A DNA stretch of 64,000 nt, from NCBI GenBank assembly GCA_026398895.1, contig JAPLRZ010000045.1, forward strand, positions 1-64,000. Reading direction: 5' to 3'. Within the stretch, counting starts at the first letter, position 1. Every line of letters begins with the position of its first letter. Made by a program: the position numbers and the translations under genes. The notes beneath the pieces are model-generated. The model did no database searches, had not been told where the DNA came from, and worked only from the letters and a program-made list of their open reading frames with translations. Shown here piece by piece: positions 16,537 through 26,654 of this stretch. The stretch is from Methylococcales bacterium (GTDB taxonomy: Bacteria > Pseudomonadota > Gammaproteobacteria > Methylococcales > Methylomonadaceae).

Positions 16537-16565
16537 AAGCCCGACGATAAGTTGGGCTTTTTTTT
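16537..16565 (+). terminator. Rho-independent terminator after the BI-1 gene
   Basis: AAGCCCGAC, a five-base loop, GTTGGGCTT, then an eight-T run. The stem is 9 bp with one G-T pair. It separates the BI-1 gene from the mcl promoter. Confidence 0.88.
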
Positions 16566-16606
16566 CAGTGTTTTTCAATAAATCCCTTTATGATAAGTGT
16601 TAAAAA

Positions 16607-16634
16607 TTGACATTAATGTCTTCAAAAGTAGAAT
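16607..16634 (+). promoter_or_regulatory. Sigma-70 promoter for mcl
   Basis: TTGACA (16607-16612), a 16-nt spacer, TAGAAT (16629-16634). This is a consensus -35 and five of six matches at -10, 63 nt before the mcl ATG. It is the best promoter I see in the window. Confidence 0.7.
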
Positions 16635-16697
16635 GAGTGGTTTATTTACGTTCAGCATCGCTGGATTATTACTGAGCAACACAAAGGAAAAGAGTCA

Positions 16698-17651
16698 ATG
16701 AGTCACACCCTATATACCGCACCCGTACAGAGAGTCCAACGCTGTGAATTAGCTGTTCCTGGTACTAGCCCAGAATTTTTTGAAAAAGCCATGAAAAGTG
16801 GAGCGGATTTTATCTTTCTGGATTTGGAAGATGCAGTTGCTCCCGATGACAAATTACAAGCGCGTAAAAATATCATCGAAGCCATCAATGATTTGGATTG
16901 GAAAGGTCATGGCGTAACGGTTTCCGTGCGTATCAACGGCTTAGATACTCAGTATATGGTGCGTGATGTCGTGGATTTAGTCGAGCAAGCGGGCGATAAA
17001 ATAGACACCATTTTAATTCCTAAAGTCGGCGTTTATTCAGATGTGTACATGGTTGAAGCCATGCTCAACCAATTAGAAATGCAGCAAGGTCTGAAAAATC
17101 GCATTGGTATTGAAGCCTTGATTGAAACCGCCTTAGGCATGGCAAACGTTGAAGACATTGCCAAACAAGGTGCGTTAGGCGGACGTTTAGAAGCCCTGCA
17201 TTTTGGTGTTGCAGATTATGCGGCAAGTAATCGCGCCAGAACCACCAATATCGGTGGTTTAAATCCTGATTACCCAGCGGATCAATGGCACTACGCGATT
17301 AGCCGCATGACGGTTGCTTGTCGCGCTTACGGTTTACGCCCAATTGATGGTCCTTTCGGTGATTTTAAAGACCCAGACGGTTTTAAACTGGCAGCAAAAC
17401 GTGCGGCGGCATTAGGTTGTGAAGGTAAATGGGCAATTCATCCGTCACAAGTTGCCTTAGCCAATGAAGTCTTCACCCCACCTGCGGCAGAAGTCGAAAA
17501 AGCAAAACGTATTTTAGTGGCATTACAACAAGCCGCCGCACAAGGCAAAGGCGCGGCAGCCTTAGATGGTCGTTTGATTGACGCGGCTTCTGAGAAAATG
17601 GCGAATAATGTGGTAAGAGCGGCTGAGGCGATTGCGGCGAAGACTCGTTGA
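16698..17651 (+). CDS. mcl: Malyl-CoA lyase (HpcH/HpaI aldolase family)
   Basis: A 317-residue enzyme of the CitE/HpcH family that splits malyl-CoA into acetyl-CoA and glyoxylate, the last step of the serine cycle; some members also act on methylmalyl-CoA. Key stretches: CELAVPGTSPEFFEKA at the N-terminus, FLDLEDAVAPDDK (metal-binding Glu/Asp region), SVRINGLDT, GIEALIETALGM and the C-terminal KWAIHPSQV. Length and sequence resemble the methylotroph enzyme more than citrate lyase beta subunits, but a malyl-/citramalyl-CoA distinction cannot be settled by eye. AAGGAAAAG is the ribosome-binding site. No other serine-cycle gene is adjacent. Confidence 0.85.
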   Translation: MSHTLYTAPVQRVQRCELAVPGTSPEFFEKAMKSGADFIFLDLEDAVAPDDKLQARKNIIEAINDLDWKGHGVTVSVRINGLDTQYMVRDVVDLVEQAGDKIDTILIPKVGVYSDVYMVEAMLNQLEMQQGLKNRIGIEALIETALGMANVEDIAKQGALGGRLEALHFGVADYAASNRARTTNIGGLNPDYPADQWHYAISRMTVACRAYGLRPIDGPFGDFKDPDGFKLAAKRAAALGCEGKWAIHPSQVALANEVFTPPAAEVEKAKRILVALQQAAAQGKGAAALDGRLIDAASEKMANNVVRAAEAIAAKTR

Positions 17652-17737
17652 TTATTACGGCGTATATGACTATATCCTATTGCGCCTTACCTCGCTGTAA
17701 CATCAGTTAATAATTAAACTAAGAGTGAAAGTTGACG

Positions 17738-18139
17738 ATGTTGTTTGAATTTTTGATAGAACGAAGACCTCTTTCGCTACAAACGAAAAGTAGAGAGAAT
17801 TTACAACAATGGAAATCTTTTGTTGCCAGTGAAGTCGCTAAAAATTGGCACTTGCCCTTAATAGCTGAAAAATATTTACATATATCTATCGTTTATCTAT
17901 GTGATGATGCCCCACCTGATGTTGATAATATCGTTAAACCTATACTTGATGCCTTAGTTGGTTTGATATACAAGGATGACGAACAGGTTGCAGATGTTGA
18001 AAGTCATCGCCGATATTTATCAGATGGTATTGATGCAACGAATTTACCCTCCCTACTTCAATATGGCGTACTGAAAGGTGAAGAGTGCGTTTATGTCAAA
18101 ATTGAAGATTCGCTATCACTGGAGACTTACCTATTATGA
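17738..18139 (+). CDS. RusA-like Holliday junction resolvase family protein
   Basis: A 133-residue protein. PPDVDNIVKPILDALVGLIY followed by KDDEQV contains the RusA signature: D61, D63, K67 and D80/D81 correspond to the acidic triad and lysine of E. coli RusA. RusA enzymes are dimeric and cut four-way junctions; they are usually prophage-borne. I use ATG 17738 rather than TTG 17732 because AAGAGTGA lies at a proper distance from the ATG. The stop overlaps the next gene by 4 nt. No other phage gene is seen nearby, so it is not an obvious prophage relic. Confidence 0.75.
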   Translation: MLFEFLIERRPLSLQTKSRENLQQWKSFVASEVAKNWHLPLIAEKYLHISIVYLCDDAPPDVDNIVKPILDALVGLIYKDDEQVADVESHRRYLSDGIDATNLPSLLQYGVLKGEECVYVKIEDSLSLETYLL

Positions 18140-18810
18140 ACACTACGCTTTCTGAATATGAACTGCTTCAATCATTAGCTGAAAAATATCGGGCGGCTGG
18201 TTATACCGTTGAAATAGAGCCAGATTTGAGTTACGTTCCATTTGATTTAAATGGTTATCGTCCTGATATGATTGCCATTAAAGAGGATACAAAACTTATT
18301 ATTGAAGTGAAATTAAAAATCCAAAGAGTCTCCATCGAACATTTACAAGCAATTGCACAATTAATTTCAGAGCATCAAGGTTGGCGTTTTGTTGTTGTCA
18401 CAGCAGATGACGTAGAAAATGGTTATTTTCTGAATACTCAGGAAAATTATCCAACGTGGTCGGAACTATCAAAAAAAGTCACACAAATACCGTTGATTAT
18501 TGATTCTATAGGTAATGCAGCATCGTTGGTTTATATTTGGGGTTTAGTGGAAGCCGTCTTACGCAGATATGCAGTTGATTCATCAATTCCCGTAGAAAAC
18601 TTTCCCTTTACGCGCATGGCAAAGCATTTATATTCTATTGGTGAATTATCGATAGATGAATTGAATTTATTGCTAACTATTTACACAAGCAGAAACAAAG
18701 TTGCACACGGCTATAATACTGAAATCACTCGTGATACCTTGAATCAACTCGTCAACTTTATCAACAAAGTGTTATCAAGTTGGGGAACAGACAAGTGCCA
18801 TAGCTCGTAG
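18136..18810 (+). CDS. Restriction-endonuclease-like domain plus HEPN-like motif protein
   Basis: A 224-residue protein. The N-terminal domain has P43-D44 (RPDMIAIK) and E57-V-K59 (IIEVKL), a textbook PD-(D/E)XK active site. The C-terminal helical part carries R186-NKVA-H191, an Rx4H motif of the kind found in HEPN ribonucleases, followed by GYN. A DNA-cleaving fold and an RNA-cleaving motif in one chain is typical of conflict or defence proteins, but no function is proven; the HEPN assignment is weaker than the nuclease one. The ATGA overlap with the RusA-like gene suggests joint expression of the pair. Confidence 0.65.
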   Translation: MNTTLSEYELLQSLAEKYRAAGYTVEIEPDLSYVPFDLNGYRPDMIAIKEDTKLIIEVKLKIQRVSIEHLQAIAQLISEHQGWRFVVVTADDVENGYFLNTQENYPTWSELSKKVTQIPLIIDSIGNAASLVYIWGLVEAVLRRYAVDSSIPVENFPFTRMAKHLYSIGELSIDELNLLLTIYTSRNKVAHGYNTEITRDTLNQLVNFINKVLSSWGTDKCHSS

Positions 18811-18972
18811 ATACCTCTTAATAGACAAGCGTGTAAGTTGGCTATATTGTCAACCATAACAATCAGTTAAGCATGAATATTGGGATTCGTACCTCACCCC
18901 AATCACCGTTTAACTTTTTATCATTCCCACGATTATAACGTGGCAACAATATACCCCCATAAGGTACACATC

Positions 18973-19254
18973 ATGAAAGAAAAACAAGAACAACTCTCGC
19001 AACTGGTTGCAGCATTAGCCAAACATTCACAAAAAGCCACTTATACCGCTGTTGCAGGGGTTGTGGGTTTACCTGCTCGGACAGCAATGCAATCGCTGCT
19101 TAAAGACCCGCAAAGCGAGTGGGTGGTTGCTAAGCCAAGTCATCAACCGACGGGCTATTCCACTAACCAATTGCGTCCGCCGCTTAAATCTAATTCATCG
19201 GTTATCGTCTCTGCTACCGCATTAGCCACTTGGTGGGCAAAACACCCTTTATGA
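18973..19254 (+). CDS. Small conserved protein of unknown function
   Basis: A 93-residue protein. The part KATYTAVAGVVGLPARTAMQ resembles a winged-helix-like DNA-binding segment (as in alkyltransferase-like folds), then SEWVVAK, PTGYSTNQLRPPL and a final TALATWWAKH. I recognise the pattern as a recurring small bacterial family without a known role. The start at 18973 follows AAGGTACAC; upstream in-frame ATG 18880 has no site. A CCACG...CGTGG palindrome (18927-18943) lies before it. Confidence 0.65.
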   Translation: MKEKQEQLSQLVAALAKHSQKATYTAVAGVVGLPARTAMQSLLKDPQSEWVVAKPSHQPTGYSTNQLRPPLKSNSSVIVSATALATWWAKHPL

Positions 19255-19374
19255 TTGAATAATTACTTAAATATCTGGAATGATAATTCCCTTAACTGGC
19301 AATTGAATTAATAGAAGTTTTTGAAACGTGGTCAAAAGAATAATGACTACACACTTAAAATAATAGGAGTTGTT

Positions 19375-20208
19375 ATGAAATTATGTGGCTTTGAAGTGGG
19401 TTTAAATCAGCCGTTATTTTTAATCGCTGGACCTTGTGTGATTGAAAGCGAACAACTCGCTTTAGATACAGCAGGGTTTTTAAAAGAATTAACCACGGAA
19501 TTAAACATACCGTTTATTTATAAATCATCGTTTGATAAAGCCAATCGTTCTTCCCATGAAACCTTTCGTGGTTTGGGCGTGGAGCGCGGTTTAGAAATTC
19601 TAGCGAAAGTAAAACAACAAATTGGCGTGCCTGTATTGACCGATGTGCATGAAGATACCCCATTAGCGGAAGTCGCTAGCGTGGTGGATGTGATGCAAAC
19701 CCCCGCATTTTTATGTCGGCAAACTAATTTTATACAAGCCGTTGCCGCGCAAGGCATACCCGTGAATATCAAAAAAGGGCAGTTTCTCGCACCGTGGGAC
19801 ATGGTAAATGTCGCCAACAAAGCCAAAGCCACGGGCAATCAACAGATTATGGTGTGTGAGCGCGGCGTGTCGTTTGGGTATAATAATCTGGTGTCAGATA
19901 TGCGCTCGTTAGCAGTCATGCGTGATACCGATTGCCCTGTCGTCTTTGATGCAACCCATTCAGTACAATTACCAGGTGGACAAGGTTCATGTTCAGGCGG
20001 ACAACGTGAATTTGTGCCTGTGTTAGCGCGTGCGGCGGTGGCAGTAGGTGTTGCGGGCATTTTTATGGAAACCCATCCAAATCCAGCGGAAGCGAAAAGT
20101 GATGGTCCGAATTCTTGGCCATTGCATAGAATGCGTGAATTATTAGAAACTTTGTTAATTTTGGATAACGCGGTTAAAAGCCGACCTTTCATTGAAACCA
20201 CTTTATAA
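19375..20208 (+). CDS. kdsA: 3-deoxy-8-phosphooctulonate synthase
   Basis: A 277-residue enzyme that condenses arabinose-5-phosphate and phosphoenolpyruvate into KDO-8-phosphate for lipopolysaccharide. Signature stretches: [82 protein letters not shown] 19375 has TAGGAG upstream and gives the family length; an upstream in-frame start at 19321 was rejected. It precedes eno, as in the conserved kdsA-eno-ftsB order. Confidence 0.96.
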   Translation: MKLCGFEVGLNQPLFLIAGPCVIESEQLALDTAGFLKELTTELNIPFIYKSSFDKANRSSHETFRGLGVERGLEILAKVKQQIGVPVLTDVHEDTPLAEVASVVDVMQTPAFLCRQTNFIQAVAAQGIPVNIKKGQFLAPWDMVNVANKAKATGNQQIMVCERGVSFGYNNLVSDMRSLAVMRDTDCPVVFDATHSVQLPGGQGSCSGGQREFVPVLARAAVAVGVAGIFMETHPNPAEAKSDGPNSWPLHRMRELLETLLILDNAVKSRPFIETTL

Positions 20209-20233
20209 TTACAGCCTTAATTTTATTTTTTAA

Positions 20234-21535
<1,302 letters not shown>

Positions 21536-21557
21536 AACTTAACGGTTTTATTTTCCT

Positions 21558-21582
21558 GTAGGGTACGCATTGCGTACCCTAC
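21558..21582. repeat. GTAGGGTACGCA palindrome
   Basis: GTAGGGTACGCATTGCGTACCCTAC, a 25-nt near-perfect inverted repeat 22 nt after eno. It can form a strong hairpin but lacks a T-run. It marks the left edge of the accessory island. Confidence 0.8.
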
Positions 21583-21639
21583 ACCTGCAATATGATGATA
21601 AGCCCATACACATTTAAATAAATAATTAGGAAAAACATC

Positions 21640-21870
21640 ATGCAACAAACAATTACAATTGATGATGAATTATTAAATAATGCAACACATTGTTTAGCAA
21701 TGGATGATATTAATGAAATTGTAAATATTGCGTTGCGTGAATTAATAAAAAATCATCCTATTATCGATAAAAAACAAAAGTCATTTAATCCAAAACAGTT
21801 TTTTGCTGTTAGCCATTTAAAAGATATTGATAAACAGCTTGAGGAAATGCGCAACGAATGGGAACGTTAA
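21640..21870 (+). CDS. VapB-type antitoxin
   Basis: A 76-residue protein with MQQTITIDDELLNNATHCLA and NEIVNIALRELI, a ribbon-helix-helix-like N-terminus as in DUF2191/VapB antitoxins, and a charged C-terminus (LEEMRNEWER). AGGAAAAAC precedes the ATG. The partner toxin frame follows after 3 nt but is truncated, so this is probably an orphan antitoxin. Confidence 0.8.
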   Translation: MQQTITIDDELLNNATHCLAMDDINEIVNIALRELIKNHPIIDKKQKSFNPKQFFAVSHLKDIDKQLEEMRNEWER

Positions 21871-21873
21871 AAA

Positions 21874-21996
21874 ATGAATCGTTATTTATTGGATACCAAT
21901 ATTCTGATTTATTATTTTAATGGTGAAATGGAAAGTTCCGTGGAAAATAAAGTTTCAATATTAATAACTGAGAGCTTTACTAAGATAAAAATATGA
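21874..21996 (+). pseudogene. VapC PIN toxin, truncated after about 20 residues
   Basis: MNRYLLDTNILIYYFNGE is the canonical VapC start, with the first catalytic Asp (D7). After about residue 20 the sequence no longer resembles a PIN domain and ends at TGA 21994-21996. The remaining 100 or so residues, with the other acidic residues, are missing. The DUF488 cassette begins at 21993, overlapping the stop, so the cassette or its carrier DNA replaced the 3' end of vapC. Confidence 0.82.
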
Positions 21997-22538
21997 CAAC
22001 ACTATATTCAATCGGACATGGTAATAAAAAAATTGAAGATTTTATTCAAGAGCTAAAGTTTTTTAACATTCAGTATCTTCTCGATATAAGGTCTAAACCA
22101 TTTTCAAAATGGAATCCATTATTTAATCAACCATCACTAAAGTTAGAGCTTAAAAGATATAAAATAACTTATGTTTTTTTGGGTGACACTCTTGGTGGTC
22201 TTCCAGAAGATAGAAGCTGTTATGATTATGATGGCAAGGTTGTTTATGACTTAATAAAAGAAAAGGATTTTTTCAAGGAAGGCTTAAAGCGATTAATAAC
22301 CGCTAATGAAAAAAAAATCAATATTGCCATAATGTGTAGCGAATCCAAGCCTGAGGAATGCCACAGAAGTAAATTAATTGGTCAAGAATTATTAAAAAAT
22401 AATATTGAACTTAATCATATAATTTCTGAGAAAGAGATAAAATCTCAAAAAACAGTGATAAATGAGCTAACAAAAGGAAAAGGAAGTATTGATATTTTTG
22501 GAAACGAAATAGACTTTTTTTCTAGGAAATCATACTAA
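21993..22538 (+). CDS. DUF488 family protein, first copy
   Basis: A 181-residue protein. N-terminal YSIGHGNKKIEDFIQEL and LLDIRSKPFSKW are the DUF488 start; C115-x-E117 and C123-H-R125 in CSESKPEECHRSKLIGQ are the family's conserved Cys/His/Arg cluster. DUF488 proteins are of unknown biochemical function. Strongly AT-rich compared with eno. It is directly followed, without gap, by a second, diverged DUF488 protein. Confidence 0.88.
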   Translation: MTTLYSIGHGNKKIEDFIQELKFFNIQYLLDIRSKPFSKWNPLFNQPSLKLELKRYKITYVFLGDTLGGLPEDRSCYDYDGKVVYDLIKEKDFFKEGLKRLITANEKKINIAIMCSESKPEECHRSKLIGQELLKNNIELNHIISEKEIKSQKTVINELTKGKGSIDIFGNEIDFFSRKSY

Positions 22539-23015
22539 ATGAAATTTCATACAATTGGTGTTTATAACTCAACAGAACAAGAGTTTTTTAATAAACTTAT
22601 TAAAAATAACATAGATACGTTTTATGATATTCGTCAACGTAGAGGAGTAAGAGGGTCTAAGTATGCGTTCGTAAATAGCAATCGACTTCAAATTAGTTTA
22701 AATGAACTTAAAATAAGTTATAAACATATTAAAGACCTTGCTCCAACAAAAGAGATAAGGGAGCTGCAAAAAAGCATTGACATACAGCAAGGGAATAAGA
22801 AGAGAGATAGAAATAAATTAGGAAATATTTTTACTATTGCGTACAAAGAGAACGTATTAAGTAAATTTGATTTTGATATATTTATTGATGAAATCGATAA
22901 ATGTGGGGCAAATCAAGTTGTTTTTTTCTGTGTTGAAGAAAATGCTGAGGCTTGTCACAGGTCTGTTGTAACAGATTTACTTGAAAAAATTGGGTATGAA
23001 ATCACACATTTATAA
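22539..23015 (+). CDS. DUF488 family protein, second diverged copy
   Basis: A 158-residue protein sharing the DUF488 layout: HTIGVYNSTEQEFFNKL, FYDIRQRRGVRGSKY and the C131...C139-H-R141 cluster (CVEENAEACHRS). It is quite different from the first copy, so the two likely form a heteromeric pair rather than a recent duplication. Its ATG follows the previous stop immediately. Confidence 0.82.
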   Translation: MKFHTIGVYNSTEQEFFNKLIKNNIDTFYDIRQRRGVRGSKYAFVNSNRLQISLNELKISYKHIKDLAPTKEIRELQKSIDIQQGNKKRDRNKLGNIFTIAYKENVLSKFDFDIFIDEIDKCGANQVVFFCVEENAEACHRSVVTDLLEKIGYEITHL

Positions 23016-23065
23016 TTGAAATATGTGAACATAAGAAGCATAACAAATTCTGTTAAGGCATTGTA

Positions 23066-23686
23066 ATGGATGTGATTATTGTAGCAAAAACTCATATGTC
23101 AAACTCCGCTTGTGTGGGTGGGATTTTAGTGAGTGGTCGATTCGTAAGGTTGCTTGACTCAAATGGACATAATCAGAGTTTAGATACAGAACTCAATATT
23201 GGAGATGTTTGCAGTATTACATTCACTGAAAGACCAAAAAAGAAACCCCCTCATATTGAAGATATTTTAGTTTCTACAATAGTTTTTAAATATAGTGTTC
23301 CATCTATTGACAAAATGATTGAATTTTTAAAGAAAAATATAAAAATTACAATTTGGAGCGGAAATACAGATGTTCTTTTTGATGGCAAACTTCAGTGGAC
23401 TAATAGTGGTAGTGGCTATATTTCTGAAAGTGGTGAAATGCCTGATAGCAGTGTTGGTTTTTGGATACCTGATAAAGATTTAACTCAAAGAGATTATCAA
23501 GGAAAAGTTAAGTATAGCTATCCTATTAGGTGGCGCAATATACCTTTTGTTGGTTTTCAATCTCCAGTTGACATAATTCCAGCAGGTACTTTAGTGAGGG
23601 TTTCATTGGCAAGATGGTGGTCGCCAAATGAAGATGAAAAAAGGTGTTATTTACAACTTTCAGGTTGGTATGGGCTACATCTTTAA
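23066..23686 (+). CDS. Dual OB-fold-like protein associated with DUF488
   Basis: A 206-residue beta-rich protein. MDVIIVAKTHMSNSACVGG and RFVRLLDSNGHNQ start a first OB-like unit; IPAGTLVRVSLARWW and YLQLSGWYG close a second. The pattern is that of the dual OB-containing proteins found next to DUF488 genes. Nucleic-acid binding is likely by fold. Placed 50 nt after the DUF488 pair and same strand, so part of the cassette. Confidence 0.7.
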   Translation: MDVIIVAKTHMSNSACVGGILVSGRFVRLLDSNGHNQSLDTELNIGDVCSITFTERPKKKPPHIEDILVSTIVFKYSVPSIDKMIEFLKKNIKITIWSGNTDVLFDGKLQWTNSGSGYISESGEMPDSSVGFWIPDKDLTQRDYQGKVKYSYPIRWRNIPFVGFQSPVDIIPAGTLVRVSLARWWSPNEDEKRCYLQLSGWYGLHL

Positions 23687-23713
23687 TCAAGAAATTAATA
23701 AAGGTTATATATT

Positions 23714-24043
23714 ATGTTTACAATAAAAGTATTAAAACCACCCATTGAAGATTTTACGGCAAACTTACTAAGTATGCGTCACGGAGAATGTGGCGACGGT
23801 AGAATTAATATTTTGTTTGAAAATAAACAAGACAGGCATTCACCTAATTGGACACTAATTTGCTCTCGGTGTCATATAAAAGCCAATGTAGAAATATCCA
23901 CATTAGGGACAGCCGCTATTTCTATGACAGCATTAGATGGTAAAAAAAGAACAGTACAAAGTTCTAATATTTGTGGCGATAAAATAACAGTTGAACAATT
24001 TATCAAATATGAAAATGATTTGCCAATCATAAAAATTTTGTAA
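23714..24043 (+). CDS. Small cysteine-containing protein of the DUF488 cassette
   Basis: A 109-residue protein, not recognised. C26, C50-x-x-C53 and C87 could bind one zinc ion (CGDG, ICSRCH, ICGDK). It is 27 nt after the dual-OB gene on the same strand, in the same AT-rich DNA. It may be the last gene of the cassette. Confidence 0.6.
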   Translation: MFTIKVLKPPIEDFTANLLSMRHGECGDGRINILFENKQDRHSPNWTLICSRCHIKANVEISTLGTAAISMTALDGKKRTVQSSNICGDKITVEQFIKYENDLPIIKIL

Positions 24044-24099
24044 CCTGTAAGCCCAGTAGGTTGTGCATTGCACACCTTTATTCTCAGGGAAAAAACACC

Positions 24100-24345
24100 A
24101 TGATAACGAAAGAAGATTTAAAAAACGAAATTGAACAATTAGACGACAGTTATTTAGATTTAGTATTTCGTTTATTACAACAATTTCCACATCAGAAAAA
24201 TAAACCTGACCTTTTGGCGTGTTCGCGTCCTATTTATTACCCATACGATGAAATCAGTGATGGCACGGCATTTACTGACATTGAAAATGCTGCTGACTAT
24301 GGCAAACAGTTAAGAACAACGGCGTGGCAAAGAAATCATGGCTGA
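24100..24345 (+). CDS. Antitoxin of a PIN-domain toxin
   Basis: An 81-residue protein starting MITKEDLKNEIEQLDDSYLD, a helical beginning shared with several small antitoxins, and overlapping the next gene by 8 nt. ATG 24100 is preceded by CAGGGAAA; an upstream in-frame ATG (24061) would add residues without a ribosome-binding site. Confidence 0.7.
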   Translation: MITKEDLKNEIEQLDDSYLDLVFRLLQQFPHQKNKPDLLACSRPIYYPYDEISDGTAFTDIENAADYGKQLRTTAWQRNHG

Positions 24346-24733
24346 TTATTTACTTTGCGATACTTGCGTGATTATTGACTTTATTAATGCGCGTAGTACG
24401 GTACTAAATGATTTACTTGCCAAGGATACGCATTTATTTGTTAATTCGATAATTGAAATGGAGTTATTGCAAGGGGCGCGAGATAAAAGAGAACTGCAAG
24501 TCATTAAGAAAAAATTACTTTCTTTTCGCTTGCTTGATTTGCAACAAGTTATTTTTGATTCAGCAACCGAATTGATGCGCGATTATCGTTTGTCACACGG
24601 TCTCGCGTTACCCGATGCCGTAATTGGCTCAACGGCTATTTATTATCAGATTCCACTTTATACTTACAATCAAAAAGATTTTAGGTTTTTACCCGAAATT
24701 AATTTAACTCAGTTTGATAAAACGCTAGGTTAA
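24338..24733 (+). CDS. VapC-type PIN-domain toxin
   Basis: A 131-residue PIN ribonuclease. D7 (LLCDTCVIIDFIN), E41 (IIEMELLQGA), D93 (LALPDAVIGSTAI) and the late YNQKDFRFLPEI match the family. Intact and overlapping its antitoxin by 8 nt. Confidence 0.88.
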   Translation: MADYLLCDTCVIIDFINARSTVLNDLLAKDTHLFVNSIIEMELLQGARDKRELQVIKKKLLSFRLLDLQQVIFDSATELMRDYRLSHGLALPDAVIGSTAIYYQIPLYTYNQKDFRFLPEINLTQFDKTLG

Positions 24734-24758
24734 TATAGTGATATATCATAAAAGATTC

Positions 24759-24941
24759 ATGATGATTAATATGATGTTAAACGCCGTTATTGAAAAAGAT
24801 GAATTTGGTTATGTTGCACAAATTCCCGAATTAAAAGGCTGTGTAACACAAGGTAAAACATACCAAGAAGCCATTTTTAATATTAAAGAAGCGGCTGAAC
24901 TTTATTTAGAAAGTCTGCAAAACGAATATTTCCAATATTAA
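24759..24941 (+). CDS. HicB-like antitoxin, orphan
   Basis: A 60-residue protein: AVIEKDEFGYVAQIPELKGC, then TQGKTYQEAIFNIKEAAELYLE, the partial RNase H-like fold of HicB. No HicA toxin is adjacent; the next gene, 1 nt downstream, is ftsB. The start could be ATG 24759 or the next codons; a GTG at 24738 is also in frame. Confidence 0.78.
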   Translation: MMINMMLNAVIEKDEFGYVAQIPELKGCVTQGKTYQEAIFNIKEAAELYLESLQNEYFQY

Positions 24942-24942
24942 T

Positions 24943-25212
24943 ATGAAAATCCTCATTGTTATCCTCATTGCTCTTATCGCCCATTTACAATATCGTTTAT
25001 GGTTTGGCGATGGCAGTATTACTGAAATTAGAGCGTATCAACAGCGGCTCGATGATTTAAAAGCGCAAGTCGAAGAAAAAAAACTGCGTAATGAAGCTCT
25101 TTATGCGGAAGTGCTAGATTTAAGAAAAGGACAGGAAGCCTTGGAAGAGCGGGCGCGGGATGAATTAGGGATGATTAAAGAGAACGAGACATTTTTTCAA
25201 GTGATTGAATAA
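24943..25212 (+). CDS. ftsB: Cell division protein FtsB
   Basis: An 89-residue bitopic protein: one N-terminal transmembrane helix (ILIVILIALIAHLQYRLWF), a coiled coil (about 30-70), and the conserved end LEERARDELGMIKENETFFQ. It forms the FtsQBL divisome complex. In related genomes it follows eno directly; here it starts 1 nt after an orphan HicB gene, so its expression may now depend on promoters in the accessory island. Confidence 0.93.
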   Translation: MKILIVILIALIAHLQYRLWFGDGSITEIRAYQQRLDDLKAQVEEKKLRNEALYAEVLDLRKGQEALEERARDELGMIKENETFFQVIE

Positions 25213-25218
25213 GTGGGT

Positions 25219-25288
25219 GTCCACGAAAGACACGAAAAGCACGAAAAAAGAGCAGCAATTTTTCGTGGCTTTCGTGCTTTTCGTGGAC
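25219..25288. repeat. GTCCACGAAA-type palindromic repeat
   Basis: A 70-nt inverted repeat with purine-rich left arm (GTCCACGAAAGACACGAAAA) and complementary right arm (GCTTTTCGTGGAC). A solo right-arm relic (TTTTTTCGTGGACAA) occurs at about 44417. It lies between ftsB and tgt. Confidence 0.8.
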
Positions 25289-25299
25289 AATCTATTTAA

Positions 25300-26424
<1,125 letters not shown>

Positions 26425-26654
26425 TAGCGTGGTTGTTTTGCACCCAGAAAAAAGGTTTATTTCAACCGTTTAAAGCACATTTTTTGTGGCGATAAGTCTA
26501 ATGTATTGAATTATTTATATTTATTTTTAGGCGTATTTTTTGCTTGTGAAATATTTTTCTGTTAACAGTTATTCAAAACACAGAGAGGTATCACTCAGTG
26601 GCTCTTTTGATATTCTTCAGTAGAAATTCATTCTATTAATTCAAACAAGTAACT

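Noticed and set aside
17738-18810. RusA-like gene as a sign of a prophage
   Set aside because: No integrase, terminase, capsid or lysis gene is near; flanks are mcl and kdsA.
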